A DNA stretch of 64,000 bases from Camellia lanceoleosa (lineage: Eukaryota; Streptophyta; Magnoliopsida; Ericales; Theaceae), in contig CM045767.1 of the NCBI GenBank assembly GCA_025200525.1, positions 120,030,021 through 120,094,020 of the forward strand. The letters are read 5' to 3'. The translations under genes were made by a program, and so were the position numbers. Numbering within the stretch: the stretch's first letter is position 1; every line of letters begins with the position of its first letter. The notes below the pieces were generated by a model. It ran no database searches and was not told the DNA's origin. It saw only the letters and a list, made by a program, of their open reading frames with translations. Of the stretch, positions 1 through 12,032 are shown piece after piece.

Positions 1-2201
1 GTTATTAGTAGAGATGGCATTTCAGTTGATCCACGGAAAGTTGAAGCCGTAGTAAATTGGCCTAGACCAACAAATGTTACAGAAGTCCGAAGCTTTTTGG
101 GATTAGCCGAATATTACAGAAGATTTGTCAAAGACTTCTCCAAAATTGCCTTACCATTGACTCAACTGACACAAAAAGGAATATCATTTGACTGGACTGA
201 CCAAAGGGAATCAGCATTCCAAGAGTTGAAAACTCGACTTGTGACTGCACCGATCCTCACCTTACCCTCAAGTACGGATAGTTATACTGTATATAGTGAT
301 GCTTCTTATAAGGGTTTGGGATGTGTTTTAATGCAGAATGGAAGAGTTATTACCTATGCTTCCAGACAACTGAGACCGAATGAAAAGAATTACCCGACCC
401 ATGACTTGGAACTTGCTGCAGTGGTATTTGCCTTAAAAATCTAGCGTCACTACCTTTATGGGGCGACATGTGAGGTGTATACCAACCACAAGAGTTTGAA
501 ATACTTCTTCACACTGAAAGAATTGAACATGAGACAGCGGAGATGGCTAGAATTGATTAAAGACTATGACCTACAGATTTTGTACTATCCGGGGAAAGCC
601 AACACCGTTGCCGATGCATTGAGTCGGAAATCGATTGGAAATTTGGCTGTTTACTCACCGGGCAGAAAGAATTGCTTTGTGACCTTAAAAGACTTGAAAT
701 TGAGATTATTTTGCGTGAACAAGGTGGAACCTTAGCTACTATTTCTGCTCAATCGGCACTGCTTGAAGAGACTAAAGAGAAACAGCAATAGGATGACTTC
801 TTGAAGAAGATCATCGATGAACGAGAATCTAAACCGAGGCTGGATTTCAAATTTGAGAATGATGTACTGAAATTTCAGGAAAGATTGTGTGTACCGAATG
901 ATTCTGAACTTAGAAGAAGAATTCTGCAAGAGGGCCACAATTCAAAACTGTCTATCCATCTAGGGAATACAAAAATGTACCCAGATTTGAAACTGAATTT
1001 CTGGTGGCCGGGAATGAAAAAGGAAATTGCTAATTTTGTATCGAAATATCTTCATTGCCAACAAGTCAAAGCCGAACATCAATGACCCGCAGGCTTATTG
1101 CAGCCCTTATCGATACCAGAGTGGAAATGGAAACATATCACCATGGATTTCATTGTCGGTTTGCCTGGCTCCAGTAAAGGTATGGACTCAATTTGGGTTA
1201 TAGTTGATAGACTGACTAAATCTGCTCACTTCTTACCTGTCAAAACAATTTATAATGCGGACAAATTGGCTATACTCTATATTGATGAGATTGTTAGATT
1301 GCATGGAATGCTTGTGTCCATTGTTTCTGATAGGGACTCGAAGTTCACGTCGAGATTTTGGCAAAGTCTGCAAACTGCATTGGGTACCGAACTGAGACTG
1401 AGTAGTGCATACCATCCTCAGACAGATGGTCAGTCAGAAAGAACCATCCAGACTTTTGAGGATTTCTTGAGAATATGTGTCCTTGATTTCCAGGGAAATT
1501 TGGAAAGCCATTTGCCTTTAGCCGAATTTGCTTACAACAACAGCTTTCATTCAAGCATCGGTATGGCGCCTTTCGAGGCTTTGTATGGAAAAAAATGTAA
1601 AACTCTGATTTGCTGGGCAGAAGTTGGAGATGGGCCTTTGCTTGGGCCCGAGATTGTTTATGAAACTACCGATAAAGTGAAATTGATACAACAAAGACTG
1701 AAAACTGCACAGAGCCGACAGAAAAGTTATGCGGATGTCCGACGGCGGGACAGAGAGTATGAAGTAGGTGATCACGTTTTTATGAAAGTGACACCGATGA
1801 AAGGCCAGACTCGTTTTGGAGTCAAGGGTAAGTTAGCGCCAAGATATGTCGGACCGTATGAGATTATTGAGAAAATAAATCCGGTGGCGTATCAAGTAGC
1901 GCTTCCTCCTGAAATGGAGCATATACATAACGTGTTCCATATTTCTATGTTGAGGGATTACCTCCAGGATCCTTTCCATGTGATTGAGCCTACTCGTGTA
2001 GTGCTGAGTGATGACTACACTTACGAGAAACGGCCTATTCAGATTGTGAACAGACAGATCAAGAAGTTGAGAAACAAAGAGATTCCGTTAGTGAAAGTCG
2101 ACTGGCAAAACCATGGTGGCGTGTATGCCACTTGGGAAAGGGAAGATGACATGGCCAAGAGATATCCTGAATTGTTCCCACTGAATCCTGTTTTCTCCTA
2201 G
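1..2201 (+). pseudogene. gypsy A pol remnant: RT end, RNase H, integrase, chromodomain
   Basis: The reading frame is open from base 1 (RT thumb, motif [12 protein letters not shown]). RNase H follows with YSDAS and DLELAAV; the usual TDHKSLKY motif reads TNHKSLKYF, an Asp to Asn change. The integrase zinc finger is near 940-1075, with its first Cys replaced by Tyr (KYLHC). The catalytic core keeps Asp in VDRLTKS, Asp in VSDRDSKF and Glu in GQSERT. The C terminus has KLAPRYVGPYEI and a chromodomain-like end (ATWEREDDMAKRYPELF). Lesions: TAG at 442-444 where Trp is expected, a one-base frameshift near 655-663, TAG at about 793, and TGA at 1083 from a probable CGA. From 1098 to 2201 the frame is open. 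The product would have been the copying and integrating enzymes of the element; it is not functional now. Confidence 0.93.
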
Positions 2202-2240
2202 AATGAAGGTAATTCAAGTTTGGAGGACCAAACTCTTTAT

Positions 2241-2253
2241 AAGGAGAGGAGAC
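2241..2253 (+). other. polypurine tract of gypsy A
   Basis: A purine run (AAGGAGAGGAGAC) stands immediately before the TGTAATAACC start of the 3' LTR. This is the expected plus-strand primer position of an LTR retrotransposon and fixes the LTR start at 2254. Confidence 0.8.
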
Positions 2254-4668
2254 TGTAATAACCCTCACCACTGTTTACTGATTTAACCACTGATTACTGC
2301 TAAACTAAGATTGATCAAGATAAGTAATTGAATTGACTGAAAATCTGGAACTAATTGATTGTCTGTATCTGTTTAAGGGCATTTCTATCTGTTGACTGAT
2401 AATTGATCTATTCGTGTCTTATGTTTTAAACTGCAAATTGAAGGCCTTATCGGCGGCCGAATCTAAAATTGATTAGTGATGTGTGTTAATCATAATTTAT
2501 GTGATTTTATGGCATATTTCTTTGAAATGTGATTGGGTATGATTAAATTAGGTTAAATGATCTAAATTACATGAATTGGACTTATTTACATTGGTGCCAC
2601 TTAGTGGCCCACTACATGGAACATATTGAGCTTTGCCTTCATCTTACCTTGTACATTTCATTAGCCATTTTGAGTGTTAGCCGACTAGAGAGAGAGAGAG
2701 AGAGAGAGAATTGAGTTCAATTGAGAGTTGGCTTGAAATCTTGAGGAATTGTAGAGTAATTGCAAAATTGAGCCTCTAGACTTGTGATTGGAGACCTAAG
2801 GTAGAGATTCTATCCCTTGGTTTATGTATTTAAGTTGTATCTTCATGTATCATGGAAATTTAGTGAGTTAAAGTCTAGAATTGATTATATATGTTGAATT
2901 GAAGCTCATTTCATGCATGCATGCCTATATTGATGAGTTTAAAGTTGTTTTCATGGAAAATTGTCACATGCATGTTCATATTATTGTATAGTCCATGTTT
3001 TCATCATGTTTTTGGAAGTTTAGGCTCATTTGAGCAAGTAATTGAAGCTTTGAATTGGTTTAAATCCATGCATGTACATGTTTATCATGTTCTTGAAAGT
3101 TTGGTTTGAAATTGGATTTAATTGAACTACCTTTGGGCTTTGATTTCTCAAATTGATCTTTGAAACATGTTATATTATGGGTTTTGAAGTGTTTTCTAGA
3201 AAATTAGCCCAAAAGGATCGAATTTGATGTTTTGAAATTGAGTTTTGAGCTTGAGGTTCAAATCTGGAAATTCTAGATTTTGGACTCACGCCGGCGGGTG
3301 ATTGCGCCGGCGTGAAATTCGTATCCGGCACTTTTTATTGTTTACGATCCGCCGAGCAGGTATTGGGCGCCGGCGGACTTGTGTATTATGCTCAAGTGGG
3401 TGTCGAGCGCCCATCGAGTATGATTTTCACACATCCAGTACTTTTACTGTAGCTTGCAGCCCGCTCGAGCGGAGTGATTCACGCTCGAGCAGAGACCTTT
3501 GTCTGTATGTCCGGTCGAGCGGATATAAACATGCTCGAGCGTGACCCCTGTTTTTCTGAAAATTCTGAAAAGTGTTTTTAAGTACATCTTTGCATTCTCA
3601 TCCATCCTAGGCATTCTTAGGCCTAGTTTAAGGCATCTTAATAAGAATATTGATGTAGAACCACACCGAGTCTAAGTAGGGACAAGTCTTTAATTCTCGA
3701 ATGTGAACTTAGTGTGTGTTCATCCTGTAAACTGTGTAGGGTTGGCACTCGGAGACGCGTACTAGCTTACCTGTAGCCGAGAACTCTGTGAGTAACAACT
3801 GTGTAAAGATATGTTCAAATATGAATATCTTCTGAATGGTTAAACTGTACTGTTTCTGAATTGATACTGTTAACTGAATGAATGTATGTCCTCTATTCTG
3901 AACTGTATTGTGGCATCCATAGCAACTACTGTTACTGTTACTGTTACTGCTACTGTTACAGAGATCTCTGTTAGTTCCTATCTTGGAACTTCTGTTTACT
4001 GTTATGATGGCCATCATTGACTGCTCGGTCTTTCAAGACCTACTGTTTACTGTACTGTTCTGCTAATGGATGTACCACATATGACTCTTATGACTGAATG
4101 ACTAATATTCTGAATCAATCGACTCTTTTCAATACTGAAAGGACATTCATTCTTAACCCCTTTACGCATTATGTTATTCACTAGGCTTTAGCTCACTGCT
4201 CATATATATATATATATATGTAGGAGTTCAGGCACCGGACCGTTGCTAGGGGCGTCGGGCAAGCTTTTGTTTTGTCAGCCAACTACTGTGCCTCACTGCG
4301 AGGTTCCGAGCCCGTCAAGCTATGGCTTTGGGGTGTTTTAATTCCCCCCATCTGTCTCTGTATCTGTTTTGTATTACTGTATAGACTGAAAGTTACTGTA
4401 CTGTACTGTTCTAATAGGGATTAGGTCCTTGTTCTGGATAATTGTAAATGTTGTGCATACTGTTTTGGTACTGAATGTAAATATGTATGAAAAGTCTTTT
4501 TGCATACAGACTGTCACAGCTCATTTGACATTGTTTGTTTACTGCTTTGGCTTCCGCCATGCCCCTATACTCTATATTACTGTATTACTGTTAAGCAGGC
4601 CTTCGGTAATCTCGGATTACTGGCCGGTTACAGTATTGAACTCATAGGGACGGGGTTGGGTCGTGACA
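2254..4668 (+). repeat. 3' LTR of gypsy A (2415 bp)
   Basis: The LTR begins TGTAATAACCCTCACC after the polypurine tract and ends GGGTCGTGACA at 4668, next to copia gag sequence. It holds a (GA)n run at about 2690-2709, a (TA)n run at 4203-4219 and an unusually GC-rich block at about 3285-3545. No second LTR is in the window. No coding capacity is seen; the short open frames in it are not convincing. Confidence 0.82.
3285..3545 (+). repeat. GC-rich palindrome and CTCGAGC cluster inside the gypsy A LTR
   Basis: A perfect inverted pair (CACGCCGGCG and CGCCGGCGTG) at about 3287-3315 is followed by repeated CTCGAGC or GTCGAGC motifs up to about 3545. The block is far richer in CpG than the surrounding AT-rich LTR. 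Confidence 0.6.
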
Positions 4669-4715
4669 GTGTCTTCTACCATGTCGCCTAGGAGACTGAT
4701 GGCTATGCTCTCTAA

Positions 4716-6745
4716 ACGAAGTTAGAAGGCATGTATCAGTTAAAGACTACTCGGAACAAAGCCCTCGTAATGAGAAGACTTACAAATTTGAAGTTGAAAG
4801 GGAGTATCTCTGTTGTCAAACACACCAGTGAGTTTCAAAATCTGGTGAACCAATTGGCAATTGTCAAAATGGAGTTAGATGATGAGATGCAAGCCCTATT
4901 ACTGCTTAGTTCTTTACTAGACAGTTGGGAGACGTTGGTGGTGTCCCTCAGCAACTCTGCTCCAGAAGGAAAACTGACCATGAACATGGTTACAAATGCT
5001 CTATTTAGTGAAGAGGCAAGAAAGAAAGACATGGGTAAAGATTAGTCCCATACCCTCGTCACAGAAAATAAAGGTAGAGGCAGAGGCAGAGAAAACAGCA
5101 AAAGTAGATGACGCAACAGAAGAAGATCTCAAGATAGAGGGAAATCTAGAGAAGGTATGAGCCGACCAAGGTTCAAGTGTTACCATTGTGGCCAAGAGGG
5201 TCACATAAAAAAATATTGCTATGCCTTAAAGGGAGAACAAAAACAAGGCAATAGACAGCCAAAGACCAAAGATAGGAACACTGCAGTTACTGTCTTAGAG
5301 GATGTTACATTATTCTCTGTTGAAGAAGAAAAATATCTCCATATGTCAGACAACAACACCGAGTGAGTGGCAAATACAACAACTTCCTACCACACTACAT
5401 CCCGGAAGGAGTTTTTTAGTACATACCAAGCTGAAAATTTTGGTACAGTGAAAATGGGTAACTCCATTTTTTCGAAGATTGTGAGAATTAGTGATGTTCG
5501 CATCCAAACCAAAGTTGGGTGCACGATGGTGTTAAAAGGTGTCAAGCATGTTCCCGATTTACGCCTGAATCTTATCTCAGGGATAGCCTTAGATCGATAA
5601 GGCTATGAGATGTACTTCGGCAAAGGCATATAAAAATTGAAGAAGGGATCTCTAGTGGTAGCCAGAGGACAGGCAATTGGCACACTATACAAGACTCATG
5701 TGGAGGTGAATTCAGATAGCCTCAACGCAACAGAAGATGAGGCGTCGCCAAATTTATGGCACAAAAGGTTGGGTCACATGAATGAAAAAGGATTGCAGAT
5801 TCTGGCAAAGAAGTCTTTTATTCCCTTTGCCAAAGATGGGAAATTGAATCCTTGTGAAAACTACTTATTTGGGAAGCATCATAGAGTCGCTTTCCTCTTA
5901 TCATCCAGAAGACAATCAGAGTTATTGAGCAAAGTATACTATGATATATGCGGTCCCATAGAAGTGGAATCTTTGTGTGGTAGAAAATACTTCCTGATGT
6001 TTATTGATGATGCATCACAAAAGGTATGGGTTTATATCTTAAAGACCAAAGCTGAGGTGTTCCAGCATTTTCAGACATTCCATGCTATGGTGGACAGGGA
6101 GACCCAAAAGAAGTTGAAGTGTCTCCGAACAAACAATGGAGGTGAGTACAATTCAAAAGAGTTTGAAGCTTACTGTGCTACTCATGACATTCGGCATGAG
6201 AAAACTGTTCCTGGAACCCCACAACACAATGATGTAGCTAAAAGAATGAACCGAACCATTGTGGAAAGGTCAAATGTATGCTCAAAATGGCGAAGCTGGC
6301 AAAGCCATTTTGGAAAGAAGCTATTCGTGTTGTTTACTATTTGATCAACAGATCGCCATCAGTTCCATTGAATTTTCAGATTCCAGAAGAAGTATGGTCT
6401 GGAAGGGAGATCTCTTACTCTCACTTGAGAGTGTTTAGGCGCAAAGCTTTTGCACATGTATCCAAGGAGCACAAATAGAAGCTGGATGATAAAGCCACTC
6501 CATGCATCTTTATTGGATATAGAGATGAAGAATTTGGATACAGATTGTGGGATCCGAAAAATAAGAAGGTCATTCAAAGCCGAGATGTGGTGCTTCAAGA
6601 AGGCCAGACCTTAGAAGACTTTGGGCAACTAGCCAAATCCAAAGTTGATGATGTTTCAGAAATTATTCGCAATCCTTCACCATCACGGCATGCCACTGAT
6701 GAAGAAGAGCTACCGCAGCACGCAACCAATAATATAGAGTTGTAG
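4716..6745 (+). pseudogene. copia A gag, protease and integrase (decayed)
   Basis: Gag continues from the gypsy junction (KLEGMYQLK) and ends in a complete CCHC knuckle, CYHCGQEGHIKKYC, near 5178-5220. The protease active site, normally DT(A/G), reads VANTTTSYH after a TGA at 5364 where Trp is expected, so the catalytic Asp is Asn. The integrase zinc region has GHMNEKG, then CENY where the second Cys should be. In the core, the usual DNGGEY is NNGGEY, and the usual catalytic Glu in AERMNRT is Lys (AKRMNRT). Stops lie at 5043, 5109, 5364, 5598 and 5631, and there is a frameshift near 6290. All three enzymes would be dead. The domain order protease-integrase before RT identifies Ty1/copia. Confidence 0.9.
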
Positions 6746-8239
6746 GATGGATTTCCAAAAGGGGAAGATCCAGAAGAAGAGGGTGTTGAGCAAGGGGAGC
6801 CACAACCCCCTCTGCTAGAGATTGTTGGTCCACAGTTGCGAAGATCAACAAGAGAATCTAAGCCATCATCCAAATACCCTACTTTTGAGTATATTTTGCT
6901 TGCTGATGAGGGGGAGCCAGAAAGTTTTCAAGACGCTCAGAATCATAAGGAGAAGAGTAGCTGGTTGCAAGCTATGCAGTCCTTGCAGAAAAATTAGACT
7001 TATGATTTGGTAAAACTTCCCCAGGGTCGAAAAGCATTGAAAAACAAATGGGTGTTCAAGTTGAAAAAAGATGGCAGTAGAAAGCTAGTCAAGTATAAGG
7101 CCCGATTGGTTGTCAAAGGTTTTGGGCAAAAGAAAGGTATGATTTTGATGAAATCTTCTCGCTAGTTGTGAAAATGACATCCATTCGAGTAGTTTTGGGA
7201 CTAGTGGCCAGTTTGAATTTGGAACTTGAACAGACGGATGTGAAGATGGCATTTCTCCATGGTGATCTGAAGGAAAAAATTTACATAGAGTAGCCAGAAG
7301 GTTTTGAAGTCAAAGGGAAAGAAACCTTAGTCTGCAGATTGAAGAAAAGTCTCTACGGCCTCAAACAAGCGCCGAGACAGTGGTACAAGAAGTTTGACGC
7401 TTTCATGGTGGGTCATGAGTACAAGAGAACTGTTGCAGACTAGTGTGTCTATGTTAGGAAATTTTCCGGTGGAAACTTCATCATACTTCTGCTCTACGTT
7501 GATGACATGTTAATTGTTGGACAAGATGCCACAGTAATCAGATCACTGAAGAAGGAGTTATCACAGTCCTTTGATATGAAAGACCTAGGACCTGCACAAC
7601 AAATTTTGGACATGAAAATTGTGCTTGGCAAGAAAGCCAAGAAGTTGTGGCTGTCACAGGAGAAATACGTTGAACGGGTGATTGAGAAGTTCAACATGAA
7701 AGATGCTAAGCGAGTCAGTACTCCGCTGGCTAATCATTTGAAGCTGAGCAAGAGTTCTTGTCCCTCCTCTACAAAAGAAAGAGAAGAGATGGAGGCTCTT
7801 CCCTACTCATCCACCGTAGGAAGTTTAATGTATGTAATGGTATCTATCCGACCAGATATTGCTCATGTTATTGGAATTGTAAGCAGATTCCTTTCCAATC
7901 TAGGAAAGAAGCATTGGGAAGCAGTCAAGTGGATTCTGAGTTACCTCAAGGGTACGACAAAAATGTGTTTGTGCTTTAGAAATGCTAAACCAATCTTGGA
8001 AGGCTATACAGATTCAGATATAGCAGGAGATCTTGATGGTAAAAGATCTACATCAGGATTTCTATTCACTTTTGCAGAGGGGAGCTGCGTCTTGGCAGTC
8101 CAAGCTACAAAAGTGTGTTGCTTTATCCACAACCAAGGCAGAATATATTGCCGTAGCAGAAGCTGGGAAAATGATGTTGTTATTGAAGCGGTTTCTCCAA
8201 GAGTTGGGATTAAAGTAAGAAAAGTTCACGGTATATTGT
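6746..8239 (+). pseudogene. copia A reverse transcriptase and RNase H, 5' part
   Basis: RT starts around 6930 and shows NKWVFKLKKDG, QTDVKMAFLHG, YGLKQAPRQWY and the catalytic YVDDM at about 7497-7511. RNase H follows with GYTDSDIAGD and ALSTTKAEYIA. Stops occur near 6995, 7290 and 7441, with frameshifts near 7135 and 8085. The longest open part is 7507-8244. The gene is cut at 8239 by the solo LTR and resumes at 11351. Confidence 0.9.
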
Positions 8240-9461
8240 TGTAACATGCCCAGAGGGCACCCGTGCACGTTAAACAGTTCGGACTCCCAAGATCTCTTTG
8301 ATCTAGTCTCACGAGTGCAATATGAAACATAGATGAGAGTCCAAATTTGGCAACTTTTATTGAAAATCTATTTTATTGCAATTTTTTCAAAAATGGACTG
8401 CGTTATCAGATCTCAGAGTCGCCACCTAATATTTTGAGAAATTAGGAAACCCATGACTCGTGACAAGGCCACTGTTCATCGTAACCAAGGATGCTTGGCT
8501 TGGAACCTTAGGTATGAGAGGGGAAGGTCAATGATGAGCACCCCGCCCACCCGATCAAAAGATCGGCCTCTACTAAACCATGATATGACTTTTTATTTTC
8601 TTTATATGTTTATGTTCTGATTATTTAATAAATTCTAAAATTTACTATGTGAAGCATATAAGTATAGACTAGTTTGCTCAAATTGGAACAATTCAATTTC
8701 ATGTTTATTTTTCGAAAAGGGTTTGAATTTGCTACTTGACAAAGTGGGCTTAAAGTTTGTGAATTTGCCACTGCAAAGTGGGCTTAAAACGTACATTTAT
8801 TGAATTATTCTAATTCAAGCAACAAGCCTTCATCCACAGGCATTCATACAGTTATATCAAGTAAGCAAGTAGCCTCATGGTAGAATGCTAACACATAGTA
8901 AGAAAAACACACACAAATGGGATGCTAAAGCATAAAAACTCACAAATTGACCGACGTCCCGCGAACAGCTACAAAACAAAGTTAGTAAAATATGCATGAT
9001 CTTATATACAGAATCCTAATGCAATTCACTCATGAGATGCAACTAAAGATTCGGCTTCTAAAACATGGCATGTGAATCATCTCAAGAGCATTCGGTAGCG
9101 CACAGAATCACATAGGAATTGATTAAAACCACAAATGCAAATGTAGCCGAATCTTAATGCATGAAACATGGATGTAAAGCATGGATATGCATGGCATGTC
9201 AGATATATACATATGCACAGTTAGGGAAAGTGATTAAAGAATAGGATAGAAAGAAGTGGGATGGAGGATTATTACAACACTTTTAAATAATAATTACAAA
9301 CCAAATTAGAGAGAGATGAGGAGAATATTACAACAAAATAAAAACCTCACAATACACTCAAAATAAAAAATAAATAAAATAAAAGCTTCATGTTCTTTGG
9401 AACTGTTGGCGGAAATTGGTCAATATTGGGAGATTACGCCATCTTGTTCAGAAGAAGCTAA

Positions 9462-9490
9462 CCGGCCGGCCAAATAGGCCGGCCGGCCAA
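9462..9490. repeat. GGCCGGCC palindrome cluster in the solo LTR
   Basis: Two GGCCGGCC-type blocks separated by AAATA form a GC-only hairpin within AT-rich DNA. The related LTR at 41749-44804 has a comparable GGCCGGCC block near 43240-43290 in a different sequence context. Confidence 0.6.
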
Positions 9491-10551
9491 CTAGACCAAG
9501 CAAAACCTGTCTTGTTGTGAAACCAAGAAAAGGAACAAACAAAAAATATGTAGGTGGCTCAACTAACCAGTACCGGTTAGATTAAAGAAACAAGAAAACA
9601 AATATAAAATGAAATAAAAAGTGCAAACTCACAACATAAACCTAAAGAAATAAAAAAAATATAAGATAGAACATGCAAAATTACAATAAAACTAATATGA
9701 AATTAAAGCATACGAATAAAAATAAATAAATAAATAATTATGAGCTAAACAAACTACTAGGATTATAACAACACACTATGAAATATAAAGTAAGAAAATA
9801 AATATGAGATAAACAAACCACTTGGATTATAACAAAACACTATGAAATAAGAAGCAAGAAAATAAATATAAGATATAAAATATAAGAAAATGAAAGACTA
9901 AAAATTCACCTTCTAAAGAAAGATTGAATTTCTTGATTTTCAAACGTCCTCTTGATCACCCTCAAGTGTAGGAATTATGTTCTCAAATCCTCAATTCGAA
10001 ATTATGGAGTTTGTGATATTGAAAGTGGCTAACTCTCTAGTTTTTCTCACTTTCAATCACTAAACACTCTTCCTTATGATCAAGGCAATTGATCTGTGGC
10101 TATATCAGAATTTTTGGAGTAGTTTTGATGTATGGAAATGAGGAATTTCAGTAGCTATAGAAGGTATGAGGTGTATATGGAAGATAGGAATATTTTTTGC
10201 TCAAAAACTCAATTTTTCTTTCTTTTTTCACCATTTTCTCACTATTTTCTCTTCAATTTCGTGGTCCTCCTTCTCTCTTACAATATGATCATTCTATATA
10301 GGCAATGAGGGAGAGTAAAGGTCAAAAAGAAGGTGGGAGACAAGGTGGGAGACAAGAATGTGATAGGAGGGAAAATTTTCAAGGTGGTTGCATGGGATAC
10401 TCCTTTATGGATGCAAACAAAACCTCTTTTTGACAATGGGGGATGATTAGGTATAATGGAGGATGAGTGGATGCACTTGAATGGCTCAGAAAATAGGTAA
10501 ATGGGTTGTCCCAACCGAACCAAAACCAAGAAAAATGGGCTATTGTTGTTT

Positions 10552-10921
10552 TGGGCCGAGTCAACAAAATTTGCTTTTAAGCCCAACTTCAAATGGGCAT
10601 ATCTCCCCCATATGGACTTGGTTTTAGGTGGTTCTTAGGTCCAAATTGAAGTACCATAAGTCTACTTTCCAATGGTGGTGGCCTCACATTTAAATTCCAA
10701 GTGTACAAAGAGATATACCTAATTTAGTGAAGGCTATCTCGGGCTGGGTCAACAAAATCTGCACTTACGCCCAACTTCAAATGGGCATATCTCTCTTATT
10801 TAGACTTGGTCTAAGGTGGTTCTTGGGTCCAAATTGAAGCCCTAGAAGTTTACTTTCCAATGGTGGTGGCCTCAGATTTAAATTCCAAGTGTACAAAGAG
10901 AAATGCCTAATTTAGTGAAGG
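10552..10921. repeat. tandem duplication of about 188 bp in the solo LTR
   Basis: Two consecutive copies (about 10552-10733 and 10740-10921) share the order TCAACAAAAT, GCCCAACTTCAAATGGGC, TTTCCAATGGTGGTGGCC and CCTAATTTAGTGAAGG. They differ by scattered substitutions. Confidence 0.85.
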
Positions 10922-11350
10922 ATGCTCATTTCCTTCTTAATGATTTGATACTCATCCTTTTCCTAAACCAGTTTTCTTTCATCCCCTCCTATTTCCTTCA
11001 ACTCCAAACCTATAAAGAAGATGTTTTTAACTATTTTTCAAAAAAATTCACCTCCCTTCCATTTATTTCCACTTTGTCCTTACTCGGTTTACTGAAAAAT
11101 GCAATATTTTAATCGAAATGGAAGCCTCGGGACATTGTAAAAACATTTTTTAAAAAAACATATTTTGAAAAGAGGGTTTTAAGGTCTAAAATAGTTTGGC
11201 CAAAAAATGGGTGAAGGTTGGGATTAAAACTTAAATTCCATTTTTCTTATTGAGAATTTTGTGAGAAACACATTGTAATTGTCATCATCGGGTAATCAAA
11301 AGAAAGTGCCAAAGTCTTAGGGCCGGTCAAAATGGGGTGTCTACAATTAT

Positions 11351-11572
11351 GATAACCAGAGTGCCATAGACCTGAACAAGAATTCTATGTATCATTCTCG
11401 CACAAAGCACATTGATGTTCGGTATCATTGGATACGCAAAGTGATGGAAAAGTATTTATTGGAACTGATCAAGATCCATACAGATAAGAATCCAGCTGAC
11501 ATGCTTACAAAGGTGGTCTCAAGAGACAAACTCAAAATCTGCAAAGACATTGTAGGGATGAACTTCAAGTGA
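11351..11572 (+). pseudogene. copia A RNase H, C-terminal part
   Basis: The frame resumes after the solo LTR with DNQSAIDL, then the conserved copia end: HSRTKHIDVRYHWIR, DKNPADMLTK and a short tail to the stop at 11570. This half is open without a lesion. It is separated from its first half only by the insertion at 8240-11345. Confidence 0.93.
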
Positions 11573-11609
11573 GAAATCAGACATACATGTGAGTATGGCG
11601 GGGGAGAAT

Positions 11610-12032
11610 TGTTGCTCCAACCCACATGCATAGCGTAGAAAGACTTCCACCACAAGTGAAAGTCTGAGTTGGGCATCTGTAAAAATCTCACTTCTCTTCA
11701 TGTTGTTGCCTTTGTTGATTCTCACCATTAACCATTAAAGAAGGTAGAAATTTTGGGCGGGATTTGCCTCCCTCTCCCTCACTCTCTTTGTGTATAAATA
11801 GAGACGGGAGGGAGAGGGTGAGTGTATTAGAAAAAGAGAGAGTTGTGAGAAGTGTATGAGAGCTCTGAGTTGAGTAGAGAGAGTGAGATACTCCTCCTCC
11901 GTTTTGTATTTTTGCTCTGTTTTAGTGAAAATTTTCATTTCTGCTTCGTGGACGTAGGCATTGGGCCAAACCACGTAAATATTATATTTTCTGTGTGTGT
12001 GAGATATTTTCTAGGTCTGTTTGATCCTATCA
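11610..12032 (+). repeat. 3' LTR of copia A (423 bp)
   Basis: A purine tract (GGCGGGGGAGAAT) precedes TGTTGCTCCAACCC at 11610, and the LTR ends near TGATCCTATCA at 12032. The end is inferred from the CA terminus and the change to AT-rich unrelated DNA. No matching 5' LTR is in the window. Confidence 0.75.
11781..11792 (+). promoter_or_regulatory. TATA box of the copia A LTR
   Basis: TGTATAAATAGAG is a good plant TATA box in the middle of the LTR, followed by a GA-rich stretch of the kind common in LTR leaders. Its position and direction fit the element's own transcription start. Confidence 0.6.

Larger units (their letters stand above)
1..4668 (+). mobile_element. Ty3/gypsy retrotransposon A (chromodomain type), 3' part
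   Basis: This is the 3' portion of a gypsy element on the plus strand: end of reverse transcriptase, RNase H, integrase, a chromodomain-like tail, a polypurine tract and a long 3' LTR. The 5' part lies beyond the left window edge. The LTR ends at 4668, and copia gag sequence starts directly after it in mid-gene, so this element most likely inserted into the copia element that follows. The order RT-RNase H-integrase, the tail domain and the long LTR fit the Tekay/Del group of chromoviruses; the clade is inferred from memory of family features. Confidence 0.9.
8240..11345 (-). mobile_element. solo LTR of an Ogre/Tat-like gypsy family (3106 bp)
   Basis: The segment starts TGTAACATGCCC and ends GGGGTGTCTACA. 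Read on the minus strand it begins TGTAGACACCCC, the same start as the LTR at 41749. It is flanked by ATTGT (8235-8239) and ATTAT (11346-11350), a target duplication with one change. Only one LTR is present and no internal region, so it is a solo LTR left by recombination. Blocks near 8340-8590 match the LTR near 44440-44700 (inverted) and the copy starting at 63138. A TATA-like TATATAG lies near 10295 on the minus strand. Confidence 0.88.
4669..12032 (+). mobile_element. Ty1/copia retrotransposon A, interrupted
   Basis: A copia element on the plus strand with gag, protease, integrase, RT, RNase H and a 3' LTR. Its 5' LTR and gag start must lie left of gypsy A, outside the window. A solo LTR at 8240-11345 splits the RNase H gene; removing it restores the conserved YCDNQSAI motif across the join, with a 5 bp target duplication (ATTGT on the left, ATTAT on the right). 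The protein order and similarity to Tnt1-like elements suggest the Tork group. Confidence 0.92.
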
